This document shows, piece after piece, positions 11,340-23,332 of a stretch of 64,000 bases of DNA. This DNA comes from Monosiga brevicollis MX1 (lineage: Eukaryota > Opisthokonta > Choanoflagellata > Craspedida > Salpingoecidae): NCBI RefSeq assembly GCF_000002865.3, contig NW_001865068.1:2007-66006 (forward strand). Reading direction: 5' to 3'. Position numbers and translations under genes: made by a program. The first letter of the stretch is position 1. Each line of letters begins with the position of its first letter. The notes beneath the pieces were generated by a model. It did no database searches, was not told the origin of the DNA, and saw nothing but the letters and a program-made list of their open reading frames with translations.

Positions 11340-12025
11340 GACGCTCCCACCCCCCTCCCTCTTCCTCTCTCAAGTACCACCCCGAAACAAGCCACCCGCC
11401 ACCACCCCAAATGGATTGCAGCCCGAAGCTCCAGCGAGAAAAACAGGGATCTTTGCAAGGATCGTTTCCCCGACGAAATACCAGATCCGTCACTTCGTTC
11501 GCCTATTTTGTCTTACAATTCCATGCTGCGTCATGAATTGTCATGATCGGCTCAGGCTGTTGCTGCGGCTAAAGAATAACTTGTAGTAGTGTATAATATA
11601 GAAATCGTCGTTTTTATGGACAAAGTAGTACACTGGTTAACCTCTATAATGATACTTATTGCTGTTGTTTAATAAGATGTTGTTGCAGACATTTATATTA
11701 TCGTAGCGACCCTTTGAGAAGCTGCAGAAGGAGAGAACAGCCCCCGCCCCCAGGTGAGCTGGCTTATCAGGCTGCATCGAGCGCTGCGGTCGTCCTCCGT
11801 CGCCCGCTGAGCTCGTCCTACGTGTCGTGCTCGCCACACACGCACCACACGCACGCACGCACGCACATGCATGTAGCACACGCTTGTGGGTGGGGTGGCG
11901 TTTTTTTTTTTTTTTTTTGTTTTTTTTTTTGTTTTTTTGTTTTTTTTTGTTTGTTTTTTGCTTTCGGCTCACTCGTGAGCTCCCATGTGCACGCTAGGTG
12001 GGCTGCTGCGTCGACGCCTTAAGTC
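11340..12025. promoter_or_regulatory. Divergent intergenic region with poly-T tract
   Basis: This lies between the HtrA start (11339, leftward) and the exchanger start (12026, rightward). It holds a (CACG)n-like patch at about 11840-11870 and an interrupted T-rich run at 11901-11959. No coding exon is seen. Confidence 0.5.
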
Positions 12026-13278
12026 ATGTCCACGGCAAACGTGACCACGACCATGGTCGCCGCTACGACCACGATCGGGCACGAGCCAAGCGAGCCCACC
12101 GCCCACCACCAGCGTCACTCGCAAGCCGTTTTGTTCGTTGGCTTTGCCCTGCTCCTCGGAGCCATGTGCCGCTATACGATGAATCGGCTCAAACTCCCAG
12201 TGCCATACACGGTGGGTCACCTCCGTCATTGTGTCACGCGCAGTCCAAGATGCTTGCCTGTGTCCCTCAAGCCAGGATGACTCGTTTATGAATGATGATG
12301 GTTGTTGTGGTCGTCGTTTATCCAGCGCAAGTCTCTTTTGCTCACCCTGCGGCGCACAGGTCCTGCTATTTGTGGCCGGCGCCATCTGGGGTGCGATGGA
12401 CCGCGTGAGTGCCAGCGAGTTGTCTGAGGCAGCTGCTGAGGTAGCCCGGGTTGATCCCTCCCTCTTTCTTCAGGTCCGTTGCCGAGGTGCAGCATGATCC
12501 ACCCCTCACCCACTCCTACACACACGCACGAAAACCTGCAAGGTTTCTGGCCGCTGTTTTCACTCACCGAGCATGTTATCCTGCTTCAAACCTTGCCGCC
12601 GTTTGGAACTGCCTACTTGGCCTGTAGATTTTCTTGCCCCCCCTGATCTTTGAAAGCGCCTTCGCTATGCGTTGGCATGTTTTGCGCAACTTACTCGTGC
12701 AAATGTTGATCCTGGCCGGTCTTGGTGTGATCATCAGCAGCGTCCTCACCGCTACAGCCGTGCATGGCATCCTACCTTCCTTCTCATGGGCCAACGCCTT
12801 TCTCCTGGGCTCCATCGTCAGCGCGACTGACCCAGTTGCCGTTGTGGCCCTGCTCAAGTCCCTCGGCGCTTCCCATAAACTCAGCACGCTCATCGAGGGC
12901 GAGTCGCTTCTCAACGACGGAACCGCTTTGGTGCTCTTCACCGTGTTCTATGATATGAGCCGTGGCGAAGAGGTCGATGCCGGCGTGTTTGTACGCATGC
13001 TCTTCCAGCTTGCTGCTGGTGGTGTTGCTCTCGGCATTGCCTGGTCCATGGTCACCATCTTCTTGGTCCGTCAAATCTTCAACGACAAGCTGGCCGAAAC
13101 CACCCTGATTGCCAGCTCGAGTTTTCTCGTCTTCTATGTCGCGGAGCATTTATGTCACGTATCCGGAGTTCTGGCAGTGGTGACAATGGCCATTGCTTTT
13201 GTCTGGATTGGCCGGGCTCAGGTCACTCCCGAGGTCAGTTGTGTCACATCGGTTGTTCGCTGCTCAAGGCCAACGCCT

Positions 13279-13314
<36 letters not shown>

Positions 13315-15831
13315 AAATCCCCCTTCCACGCTCCATGGCATCCGTCTCATGTGGGCGGGTGTGCACGCGTGGTCTGATCTCTGTTGGTTAATCAACTGTG
13401 AACGCCGTCATCAATTCTGTCTAGGTGCTGTCAAGCCTCGAATCCTTTTGGCACATCCTGGCCTACATTGCCGAAACACTCGTCTTCGTTTTGGCTGGTG
13501 TCATGATCTCGCAACGCATTGGCCTCGACCATTTTAGTGGACGCGACTACGGCATGCTTCTAGTATTTTATCTGCTAATCACTCTGGTGCGCTCCGTCAT
13601 GGTGGCCCTGCTGACCCCGCTTCTCGTCAAAACGGGATTCGGATTCGGCTTTCGCCGCGGCCTAGGTGCGTGGGCGCCTCATCTGTCTTTGAAAAATCTC
13701 CCCTGAGCACTCATCTCATTTGCCTTGACTACTTGCAGTCTTGATTCACGGTGGCCTACGCGGCGCTGTTAGTCTCGGCCTGGCACTGATTGTTGAGTTG
13801 GATCACGACGTGCCCGTGGATATTGGCAAGACGGTTCTCTTCTACACTGCGGGCATCGCAATGCTGACGCTACTGATCAACGCCACCACTGCCGGTTGGC
13901 TCATGCGCAAACTCGGCCTCATGACTGTTGACGTCTCTGAAGTTGAGAGCATGCGTCGATGCTGTCATGAAATCTCCCAAACGGGAGCCCAGGCCCTGCA
14001 CACCCTTGCCCGCCACGACAATGACACCCTGGCTGTCTGCGATTGGTCTCGTCTCGAGGAGCTACTGCAGCTTCACAGCGCTGAAACCCTTGCTTCACGA
14101 CTCGCCCGCGCCGACCAACGCTCCTTGGCCAGTTGCGACTGGCTGCGCCTCGAAGATTCCATGCCCAATACCAGCCCCGAGGATTTGCCTACCCAACTCT
14201 CCCGAGAAGTTCCCACACCCCGGAACCAAGCTTACCTCGTATGCCTTGCGCTTCTTGAACTGCTTTGAAGCCGCTTCGGACTTGTTTTCATTCTTTGGGT
14301 TTGATAATACGTCGAGCCTAGCTCAAGCGGCCCGGTTATCGCTGCTCACATTAAAACTGCGCCTCCGCTGGTGTGGCCTTCTTGCATTGCTTAGGCGTCC
14401 AGTGATCTGGAGGATAACAGCCTAGCCCCTGCTATGCATGCAGCGGAGCCCGCTCCACATGCCAAGGGCAGCTGGCTGTCGTACTTTCGCATTCGACCTG
14501 AGCTTCCCGATGACCCCCACCTCCAACAGTTGCGCCTGCGCTTTTTACAGGGCGTGTCCCAGGCCTACGAGCATCAGCTGCGCGATGGTACTCTAAGCCC
14601 AGAAGCGTACACCACACTGGAAGCTGCTTGCGAGCTGGCCAAGGATCGCTCACACAAATCACTGCGGCTTTGGGCCGACTCGCTGCAGTCTGCTTGCAGC
14701 CCAACTCAGCGACTTAACGCCATTATCCAATGGCTGCCCGATGGCTGCCTCCGCTTCCCCTTTGAGTGGCTCCAAAAGGTTCTCATGCGCCGTGCCATTC
14801 GAGTGGCTCGCGCTTTTGTCGAAGCTAATCTAGATATCATGGCCCAGTTCCGGTGTGAGCCAGCCTATTATGCTCGCCTCGAATCCGAAGTCCACGCTAA
14901 TCTCACACCAGCACGTGAATTCCTGGCCAGTGCACAACTCCTTTACCCTTGGCATGTCAGCCACGTTGTCTCCGTGGCTAGTGCCATGGTCTTGATCAAG
15001 ACCATGCAGCACGATCTCGACTCCCTTGGAGCCGCTGGCAACCTGCAGCCCTCTGAATACGAGGCGGTCCGTGACGAGCTCATGGCCATCAAGGGCCGTG
15101 TTTTACGCTCTGGCAACCGCTTCCAGCCGCCCAGCCTGGAACAGGTTCTTTTGCACAGCCCGCTTGCTCTTAGTCTTGACACAGACGGGCAACGCACCCT
15201 GCTGGCAGCGGTTGAGCGACACTACCTCTCTGAGGGTCAACTGTGCGACGCACAAGGCGACATAGTCTTCATTCTTTCTGGTCGTGCTACCTGCAGCCAT
15301 CCCGGCAAGGGTAACACCGACTTGCTGGCTGGCAGTTTGTGGGGCGCTTCCAACCTTGTCCAGCTTGCTGAAGGATTATCCGCTCCACAGGTCCCGCCCC
15401 TGCGAGCCCAAACGGCCTGTCATGTCGCCACCATCCCACGCCAGGTCCTGATGCAGCTGGCGGCTGAGCGTGAGGCATGTGTGGGTCCCGATGGCTCGCT
15501 CGCTGCCAACTGGTCACTCGCCACCTTGACGGCTTGGCACCGCGACTTGGCCGTACTGGCCATCGCGGAACTCTACCACCTTGATGTATCACACGCCGGA
15601 CCCTCCTCGCAAGCAGCGTTGACTGAGTCCTTCACCGATGGCTGCTTTGCGGAGCTCGAACAAGCTCAGCGCACCGTCAGAAAGCTTGCCATCCATTGTA
15701 CCCCACGAGGAAGTGGCACCGCAATGCATCCTTACGCTTTACCGGCCCGCCAATCGGATGCGCCAGCGGAAGGAGAAGTTGGGCGCCTCTGGTTTGGCTT
15801 GGCTCTACCCACTAACGAAACTGAGGCTTAG
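12026..15831 (+). CDS. SOS1-like Na+/H+ exchanger (CPA1) with long C-terminal regulatory region
   Basis: Six exons: 12026-12211, 12360-12473, 12628-13233, 13425-13665, 13739-14238 and 14395-15831. They sum to 3084 nt (1027 aa), phases agreeing. Residues 1-450 are the membrane exchanger with about a dozen hydrophobic helices. Diagnostic motifs are SATDPVAVVALLKSLGA, IEGESLLNDGTALVLF (the ND motif of NHE/SOS1 transport sites) and HGGLRGAVSLGLAL. The block SATDPVAVVALLK...EGESL(L/M)NDGTA is closer to plant SOS1 and SLC9C than to animal NHE1. The C-terminal 550 residues are soluble. LSEGQLCDAQGDIVFILSG, followed by a GSLWGASNLV stretch, resembles a degenerate cyclic-nucleotide-binding fold, as described for SOS1. 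No voltage-sensor segment like that of sperm NHE is seen. Likely role: Na+ export in exchange for H+ at the plasma membrane. One intron contains a poly-T run. Confidence 0.87.
13280..13313 (+). repeat. Poly-T run in exchanger intron
   Basis: About 34 consecutive T lie in the intron between 13233 and 13425. It is on the coding strand, well upstream of the acceptor CTGTCTAG at 13424, so it is not simply the polypyrimidine tract. Confidence 0.95.
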
Positions 15832-16187
15832 GGCGCGTTGCCGATCGGTGTCGCAGCAACGCACCGTGGGTTTATCGCGAAGCGCTCTGACAGCGTGAAA
15901 TATAAAGGGAGTAGATCATCAATTTGCAACAAAAACCATTGCTCATGCTATACAAGATGTCATGGATAGCATTTGAGCTTGTTTGTGGTGAATAAGACAA
16001 AATTGAACCACGAAAGAAAAGACTATGAAAGAAATGTGTGGCCCACAGCACGATCGAGAAACATGGTGTGCAAGGATCGAAACAGTCGGACAACGGAGAA
16101 GGAGAGCCGCTCAGCGGCAAGCATGACAAGGTTCACATGCACAACGACCAAGGTGGCATGCGCAAGATAAATCTGCTGAGCCAGATG
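15832..16187. other. Convergent 3' intergenic region, no gene seen
   Basis: The exchanger ends at 15831 and the kinase gene ends at 16188 from the other strand. The short open frames here lack any recognisable feature. Confidence 0.55.
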
Positions 16188-19100
16188 CTAAACATTGGTG
16201 CTTCCATGAGTGGCGTATTTCTTTTGTGACCGCGCTGTGCTATGAAGGTTTGAAGCACTTCGTGAGGCATCTGGTGTGGGTTCGCGAGCCAGGACAGAAA
16301 GGCCGTGCTTTGGCTGGACGCCTAATGCGAGGTGTGCAGCGGTCGAGCCAGCATCACCTCCTCTTGGCGAAGGTGAACGGGGGGTGCTTGGCAGCAGCAC
16401 CGTGGGCGGCGATATTGTTTGGGTCAGAGGGCGCTGCGCAGCAGCTGTTGCTTGGGACACGGCTTGGCCCTGGTCATGCCGAGAGCGGATATGCCGAAGA
16501 GCCTCTTCAAAGGCATGAGGATCGCCGACTGCAGACCAATCAGCAGCCGTCATTTCCTTTCCTTGAAGAGCATCATTCAGCTTGTCCGATGCCACTTTGT
16601 TGAAAAGGTTGCCTGTGCGCTCATAAATGGCTGACTCGAATGCCGAGCCAATCACACCCGTGTTATTGCTCACTCTGTGTTGAGATACCTTACCAGAACC
16701 AGGCACGGAGTGGGGCGATGTCATGGGCTCGTGCTCCGCAATGTCAGGGGTATTTAAAGCGGTCGGCATGGCGCCATGACTGCCATTCATCACGGCTGGA
16801 TTGTGGCTGGGTGATTCTGAACCGCGTTGCAGAGCCAGGCGAGAATGCCAAGCGCTTGCAACGACAGGTTGACGGCTGCGTCCAGGCGACCCGCTTCGTC
16901 GGGGTCGGTGCGGCATTTGGTGTGCGCGGGCACCACCCACCGGCATGCGATGGCGGGCACCGTCAGCTGCATCTGAGCGCATGTTGGTCAAATTTCCACT
17001 ACGGCGTCCCGTGATGAGACGGCCATTAGCAGAAACCAAGCTTCCAGGCTCACGCGCGGCGATTGTCGAGCTGTTTGAAGCGTCTGGGAGAGCAGTGAGT
17101 CCGTGGGTACTGCCGAGAGTGTGTGCTTTGCTATGAGGCCACTGGCCATGCTTGAGCGGCATTGTTGGCGAGGTTCCACGCTTGGAAACGCCCCCATGAG
17201 ATGGCAGCGTGGGTGAGGCTGTAGTGAGGGATTTGGTTGGCGCAGGAGACGAAATGTTGCCGCGACTCTGGCTATTGGCACTGGAAAGGGGCGCCCAAAT
17301 ATCGGGGCTTTCGGCGCGACCAAAGTCCAAACTAGCGCTGCGCATGTGCAGCCCGTCGTGGCGTCGCATCGAGCCGTTGCTCGATGAAGAATCTAAACGT
17401 GCACGTTGGGAGGGTAGAGACGATGCACTCATGAGTTGAAGACTTGCAAGTTAGGCCTATCCCTCCACTCATTTCCTTGAAAAGGCTGGTATTGATATTG
17501 TGGAAATGGCCGTGTTGCTCCTGCAGACAAGAAGAGAGAGGAAGCGCAAAACCGGAGCGGGAAAGGGAACCAGCCGTGAAACCAACCGTCATGGGGCGTT
17601 TGTCGGTCCATCGTGGGAGTGGAGCTGGCTGAAGCGCGATCCAGCGACGAATCGGGCGCGGCGCTGACAAAATTGACAGCGGCAGTTTCGCCCAGGGCGA
17701 GAAGCGCCTGTTGAAATACCAAGTGCATCTGCTGCGCCGTCGGTCGGCGCAAAGGATCTGAATGCCAAGCTGGGTGAACCGCAAGCCAAGTTGGAGCGAC
17801 AGTCGAATGCACATGATATGAGAGAATGAAAGCAAGCCACGCGTCACACCACAGCACCACACAACGTGTCTTCCAAATTTTAACCATCTATCAAGCTCAG
17901 AAAGAGATCTGGATTTTGATCAGGCAGAAGGTTATGGCCCAACCTTGCATGATAAGCCGTACAATGACGGCGGGTGCTTCCTCGTCCAGCCATGGTCGCC
18001 GATTTTCATATGCCATGGCGGTTGCCGCCAGCGCTACATTGACCACAGGCGATGCAAGGGCGGCGCGCATCAGAAGAAGTCCCAAAGGCTTTATATGAGG
18101 CCCGGATCGCCCAGAACCAGCCCAACATACCAGGTTCTTGGATGTCGGCCAAGGGAAGCTGGCATGTCAAAACCTCTGAGCAAACGAGTGCCAGACTGAA
18201 TACGTCCGCGGGAGGGAGATATGGTCCAAGACATAGAAAAACTTCTGGCGCCATCCACCGCAAGTGCTACGGGCCCCATGTCCAACATGGCGTTGTCAAA
18301 GACCGACATTTCAAACAGCTTTGGAAAACGTGACATGAAACAGCGTGCGGGGGCGCCTGAGCTTGGTTGACAAACGTACCCCAGGCTGCTTTGTGAAAAT
18401 TCCGCGTTGGCGGGCACGACCATCTTCTTCCGTGCGACAGAAGGCAGATTCGCCAAAGTCGGACAGACAGGCATGGCCATTGGCACGCAGCAAAATGTTG
18501 GAGCTGCTCACGTCACGGTGAACAATCGGATACTTGAGGTTGTGGATATACATCAGCGCAGACGCGACGTCGTGGGAAATAATGAGGGCGTCTTTCAAAG
18601 ACGGTCGCTCAATCTATAGCCCATCCGCAGGCAGCGTTCAGAAAGGTAGAAATCAGTTGGTCTGTTGGGCGGTCGTATGGGGGAAGAAAAGAAGGCCAGG
18701 GGGAAAGCGACACATGTTAGGATGTTGGGAAAAAAAACGGACCTGTTCGTTCTTGTAGAGAAACTCATTTAGGCTGCCGGCCTCGACGTATTCCAGAATG
18801 ATCAGATAGAGCGCGGGGTTGGGCACGCAGATGCCCTACAAAAAGGCAAGCAGCGGGTCGATCGGCAATGGAAATTACTGAAGTTGAGATGGGAGGTTGA
18901 CGACCACCCAGACACGGACAAAACAGAGAAGTCAGAGGCACGCCTGGGCTGACGAGGTAGTGACGTACGCGCAAGGCCACGATGCACGGATGCTGAAGGC
19001 GTGCCATAATGGTCACCTCCTTGGTGAAGCGAAAAGCGGGCGTTTTGGCTCGCAAAAGCTCGCGCCGAATTTGCTTCACAGCCACTGTCTCATCAAACCA

Positions 19101-21716
19101 TTTTCCCGCAAAAACCTGTCAAATGTCACCAAGATGTGAGAAAACGTAATGGAGGTGCAGCCAAATACAAACAAACACCAGTGCAATCGAAACAAAAAAA
19201 GNNNNNNNNNNNNNNNNNNNNNNNNNNNNNNNNNNNNNNNNNNNNNNNNNNNNNNNNNNNNNNNNNNNNNNNNNNNNNNNNNNNNNNNNNNNNNNNNNNN
19301 NNNNNNNNNNNNNNNNNNNNNNNNNNNNNNNNNNNNNNNNNNNNNNNNNNNNNNNNNNNNNNNNNNNNNNNNNNNNNNNNNNNNNNNNNNNNNNNNNNNN
19401 NNNNNNNNNNNNNNNNNNNNNNNNNNNNNNNNNNNNNNNNNNNNNNNNNNNNNNNNNNNNNNNNNNNNNNNNNNNNNNNNNNNNNNNNNNNNNNNNNNNN
19501 NNNNNNNNNNNNNNNNNNNNNNNNNNNNNNNNNNNNNNNNNNNNNNNNNNNNNNNNNNNNNNNNNNNNNNNNNNNNNNNNNNNNNNNNNNNNNNNNNNNN
19601 NNNNNNNNNNNNNNNNNNNNNNNNNNNNNNNNNNNNNNNNNNNNNNNNNNNNNNNNNNNNNNNNNNNNNNNNNNNNNNNNNNNNNNNNNNNNNNNNNNNN
19701 NNNNNNNNNNNNNNNNNNNNNNNNNNNNNNNNNNNNNNNNNNNNNNNNNNNNNNNNNNNNNNNNNNNNNNNNNNNNNNNNNNNNNNNNNNNNNNNNNNNN
19801 NNNNNNNNNNNNNNNNNNNNNNNNNNNNNNNNNNNNNNNNNNNNNNNNNNNNNNNNNNNNNNNNNNNNNNNNNNNNNNNNNNNNNNNNNNNNNNNNNNNN
19901 NNNNNNNNNNNNNNNNNNNNNNNNNNNNNNNNNNCCACTCAGGTGCAAGAGCTGAAAGATGTCCATGCGCATTTGCTGTGCTTCTTTGCGAATGACAAAG
20001 GGATTGCGGCTGTTGTTGAGCAAGTGAGCTTCCACGGCCAAAACATGCTTGTCTTCTGTGGGTCCTCGTGGGTCCTTTGGCTTGAGTATCGGTCGCTTCG
20101 GCGTGGCGCGTAGCCAAGGAATATCAAAAGCGTAGGAGCTGCCCGCGGAGGGAGCTTGCAAGGCAGTGTAGGGCGTCTCGTCGTGGTGGCTGCTGGCGGC
20201 GGTGAGCAGAGGGGCTGAGACGTAGCCGGAGGTCAACAAGGCCGGAACTTCGTCAAGGGTTGCAGCGTCGGGATCCCGTGTAGGATTGGGTTGGTCCCCT
20301 TCCGGGGTTTTGGAGGGCGCTTTGATTACAGGTTTGCGTTGCTTGGGTAGCAGGTAGCAGACCATGTTGGCTTGACCAAAGAGATCGGCCCCAGCCTCGA
20401 TGAGGCGAGAGGCGGCGCGCCAATTGCCGATGCGACAGGCGGCATGCAACGGGGTCCAGCCCCATTCCACGCCAGGGTCAATGTAAGCGCCGGCGCTGAG
20501 GAGAAGCTCAAATATGGATTCTGCGAAGGAGTCGGTGAAGGCATGCTGTGTGGCAATGTGCATGGCCCGAAGACCTGGTGCGATGACGGGGTCAAGGGGA
20601 CCAAGCGGCATGAAACGAAGCAGTTCTTGGACGGCACGCAAGTTTTTGGCTGCAATCGCGTGATGCAAGACAGTCGCCCCATCTGCATCCATGGAGCGGC
20701 AGGCAATGCGGGTGGTACGGCGCCGGTGTGGTTCCACCAAGCAATATCCTTCCCAAGCAGGGGTGGCCACGGATAGCATCAGAGCAGTGCGACCTCGCCA
20801 ATCTTGTGCCGTCTCTGTCGAACCCGGATTGAAAGATTGCATCCAACATGAGTTGGGCATGATTACAAATGAGCAGAAGCCTGTTCCTTGGCATGGAAAA
20901 GGTGGAGGGAAGGTACAAACCGTTGCAGGCACCCGTTTCAAGCAGACGCCGTGTCTGCTGCACCAGACCGAGGCGACACGCTTGATGCAGCGCGAGGCGT
21001 CCCCGGATATCAGGCCGATTGACATCAGCACCGGCTGAAAGCAGGGCTTCCATCAACTGCGTCCAGAAGGTTGTTCACAAAAGCAACGTGAGTGTGTGTA
21101 CTCGTGCGCATGTCTGTCTATGTGCATGTCTGTATGTTGGCGTGTTGTGGCAAGCTGGAGGAGAAGATGACCGGTGACAAACCGGCAAGGAGGCTGTGGC
21201 AATAGCGAGTTGAAGGGGGGAATTGCCGATTTCATCCACGGCATTGACGTTGGCTTGATGGCGCAAGGCTACTCGCAGGGCAGCCATGGAGTTGCACAGG
21301 ACAGCCAGATGGAGGATGGTATGACCAGTGACGAGGCTAGCGTCAGGGTCATGACCGGCATTTATCAGGGCCTGAACTGTCTCTAGGTCCCCAACATATA
21401 TGGCTACGAGGCAAAGTGTAATTGCAATGAGGCCTGTGGTGGGCGCTCACCAAGGCAAGCACAACAGGGCAGGGTGGACGCCATTTGAGAGCGGCATTGA
21501 GTCGAACGAACCAAGATGAATGGGCGAGATATGTAGGGGTGACCACGTGTTACGTGGGGTGCGTCGACTCATGTGCTCGACAGTGACGGCTATAGAGGTG
21601 TATGAGATGGACGTGAGATGGCATGACAAGTGGAGACATTGCAGGAAAAAAGGAAATTGCCCGAAACTAACCATTATTGGCAATGGCTGAGAAGAGCCGC
21701 CAAGGCGAGGCTGCAT
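16188..21716 (-). CDS. Ankyrin-repeat TKL kinase, TNNI3K-like (split by an N gap)
   Basis: Order along the protein: ankyrin repeats at about 21390-20120 (TGHTILHLAVLCNSMAALR, NAVDEIGNSPLQLAIATAS, RGRLALHQACRLG, DGATVLHHAIAAKNLRAVQ, PGLRAMHIATQHAF, WGWTPLHAACRIGNWRAA); then the gap; then the kinase domain at about 19110-17650. Kinase landmarks: VAVKQI (ATP lysine), LQHPCIVAL, HRDVSSSNILL (catalytic loop), SDFGES, TKQPG joined across an intron to LRWMAPEVF, and DPLRRPT near the C-lobe end. TKQPGxLRWMAPEVF and DFGES are characteristic of TNNI3K. The last exon (to 16188) encodes about 410 Ser/Pro-rich residues, also like TNNI3K's Ser-rich tail but longer. The glycine loop is partly in the gap. 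Further 5' exons may extend to 22303. Substrates are unknown. Confidence 0.82.
19202..19934. other. Assembly gap (733 N) inside the kinase gene
   Basis: The run of N separates the ankyrin exons from the kinase N-lobe exon. Open frames that appear to cross it are artefacts of translating N. Confidence 1.
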
Positions 21717-21923
21717 CAGCGTGGCATGGGCGCCTGCGAAGCAGGGAAAAGAAAGGCAAAATAACAGAGCAAGATGCAGTCAAAGTAGGATCGAGATGAC
21801 AAAGGAAGCGTGGTGCATGCTCTGCTCAACAAGCATGTGTGCCAACTCTGGAAGCACGGAGCTCGGAGAGGAGCAAGGACACGGGATGTTGACAGCAGGC
21901 AGGGGCACCACGTACGCGCGAAA

Positions 21924-22303
21924 GTAGCGGGCGGCAGCTTTCAGAAGAACGAGAACTTGATGAGGAAATCGGTCTTGAAAGGTGACAACTTTGCGCAAGA
22001 TGCTGGCGCCGCCGGCGGCCACCAGCGAGCGCGGACGCGGGCGCATGGTGCTGGGTCAATGCCAAGAAAAGGCAACGCAAGGCGGCCGGGCGGGCGCCGA
22101 GGAAGAGAGCGTCAGGCGGGTGCAGAATGCAACATGGCCTGCTTCCTTGACTTGCAGCGGGGAAGGATGAAGAAGTCGAGCAAGGGGCTGAGCTGAGCGA
22201 CCAGACGCCGAGCCACAAACTGCTTGGCCTTTGGCGTGCAGAAAACGAGGATGCAGCCGGACCGGGTCGGCCACTCCAGTAGACGCGTGTGGTCTGCAAA
22301 CCT
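21924..22303 (-). CDS. Possible 5' exons of the ankyrin kinase gene
   Basis: Two minus-strand segments look coding. At 22152-22303, after an acceptor TTTTTTTTAG, the frame reads FADHTRLLEWPTRSG, ILVFCTPKAKQFVARR and LSPLLDFFILPRCK, with a GT donor. Around 21925-22030 the frame reads LRKVVTFQDRFPHQ and VLVLLKAAARYFRA, followed by a GTACGT-type donor (CGCGCGTACGTG). They would precede the ankyrin exons in the same direction. No start codon or domain is recognised, so they might instead be the end of another gene. Confidence 0.35.
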
Positions 22304-22373
22304 AAAAAAAAGAGGCAAGGTCAATCAATACCAGAGAGGGAACCAGGCCAGTGAGCATCAACAAGCGAGACAT

Positions 22374-23032
22374 GTGTGTGTGTCTGTGTGTGTGTGTGTG
22401 TGTGTGTGTCTGTGTGTATGTCTGTGTCTGTGTCTGTGTCTGTGTCTGTGTCTGTATGTGTGCCTGAGCTCGGGCCCGAACAAGAGGATAAGGACAGGGA
22501 TGCGATGCAAACTTGATGGCCCATCAGCTAGATTCCCTCTCTGCACACACACACACGCACACACACCCATGCCCGACGGCGCCGGCAGTCCGTATCCTCC
22601 CCAACAAGCCCCCCCTGCTCCCAACCCGAGCGCTGGCCCACCGCTCGGCGTGAGTCCTCTCCCTGCCACACTCACACACTCCCCACTCACACGCGGCAGG
22701 CATACACTATACACATACAGCTACAGATACAGAAATAGAGGCCAGGAGACGAGCGCGACCCGCTGCCATAGACACCCCCCCTCAACACCCCAGACAAGGC
22801 AGGTCCCTCCTCACTGGTGTGTACCCTCGGATGTGTGTGTGAGAGAGCGAGAGGGAGAGAGCGCGCGGGTGTTTCGAGCAAAGAGAGTGCACCGCACCGC
22901 GGCGTTGCACCGTTGACACCCCCCCCGTGTAATGAAAGCTGCACGCACGCACACACACACACACGCACACACGCACACATACACGCACACATACGCGAGA
23001 GAGCGAGCGAGCGAGAGAGAGCGCGCTGCCGT

Positions 23033-23075
<43 letters not shown>

Positions 23076-23269
23076 CAGACCAGACCAAAGGAGGTCCGAA
23101 AGGTAATAAAGGAGGTAAGTAGTCAATGGTAAGGCATTTGACGGATCATCATGATGTTCAAGGGTGTGGGTTGGGTGTGGGTTGTGTGTGGGTTATGGCG
23201 CATGTGGGAGGTGTTGTGACATTCCTTTGTTTGTGCTTTTGTTTGTGGGGCTTGGACTTTTTCTTCTGC

Positions 23270-23315
<46 letters not shown>

Positions 23316-23332
23316 CTCTCTCATCTCTCACT
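22374..23332. repeat. Microsatellite cluster (TG)n, (CA)n, (TC)n
   Basis: Dense simple repeats: (TG)n with (TGTC)n at 22374-22466, CA-rich at 22543-22567, CACG-rich at 22945-22995, (CA)n at 23037-23071 and (TC)n at about 23269-23322. All long frames here are repeat translations (TH, CV, SL polypeptides). Confidence 0.95.

Noticed and set aside
19076-21031. Apparent 651-codon frame crossing the first N gap
   Set aside because: Over 240 of its codons are translated N. Only the ankyrin part right of the gap is real, and it belongs to the kinase gene.
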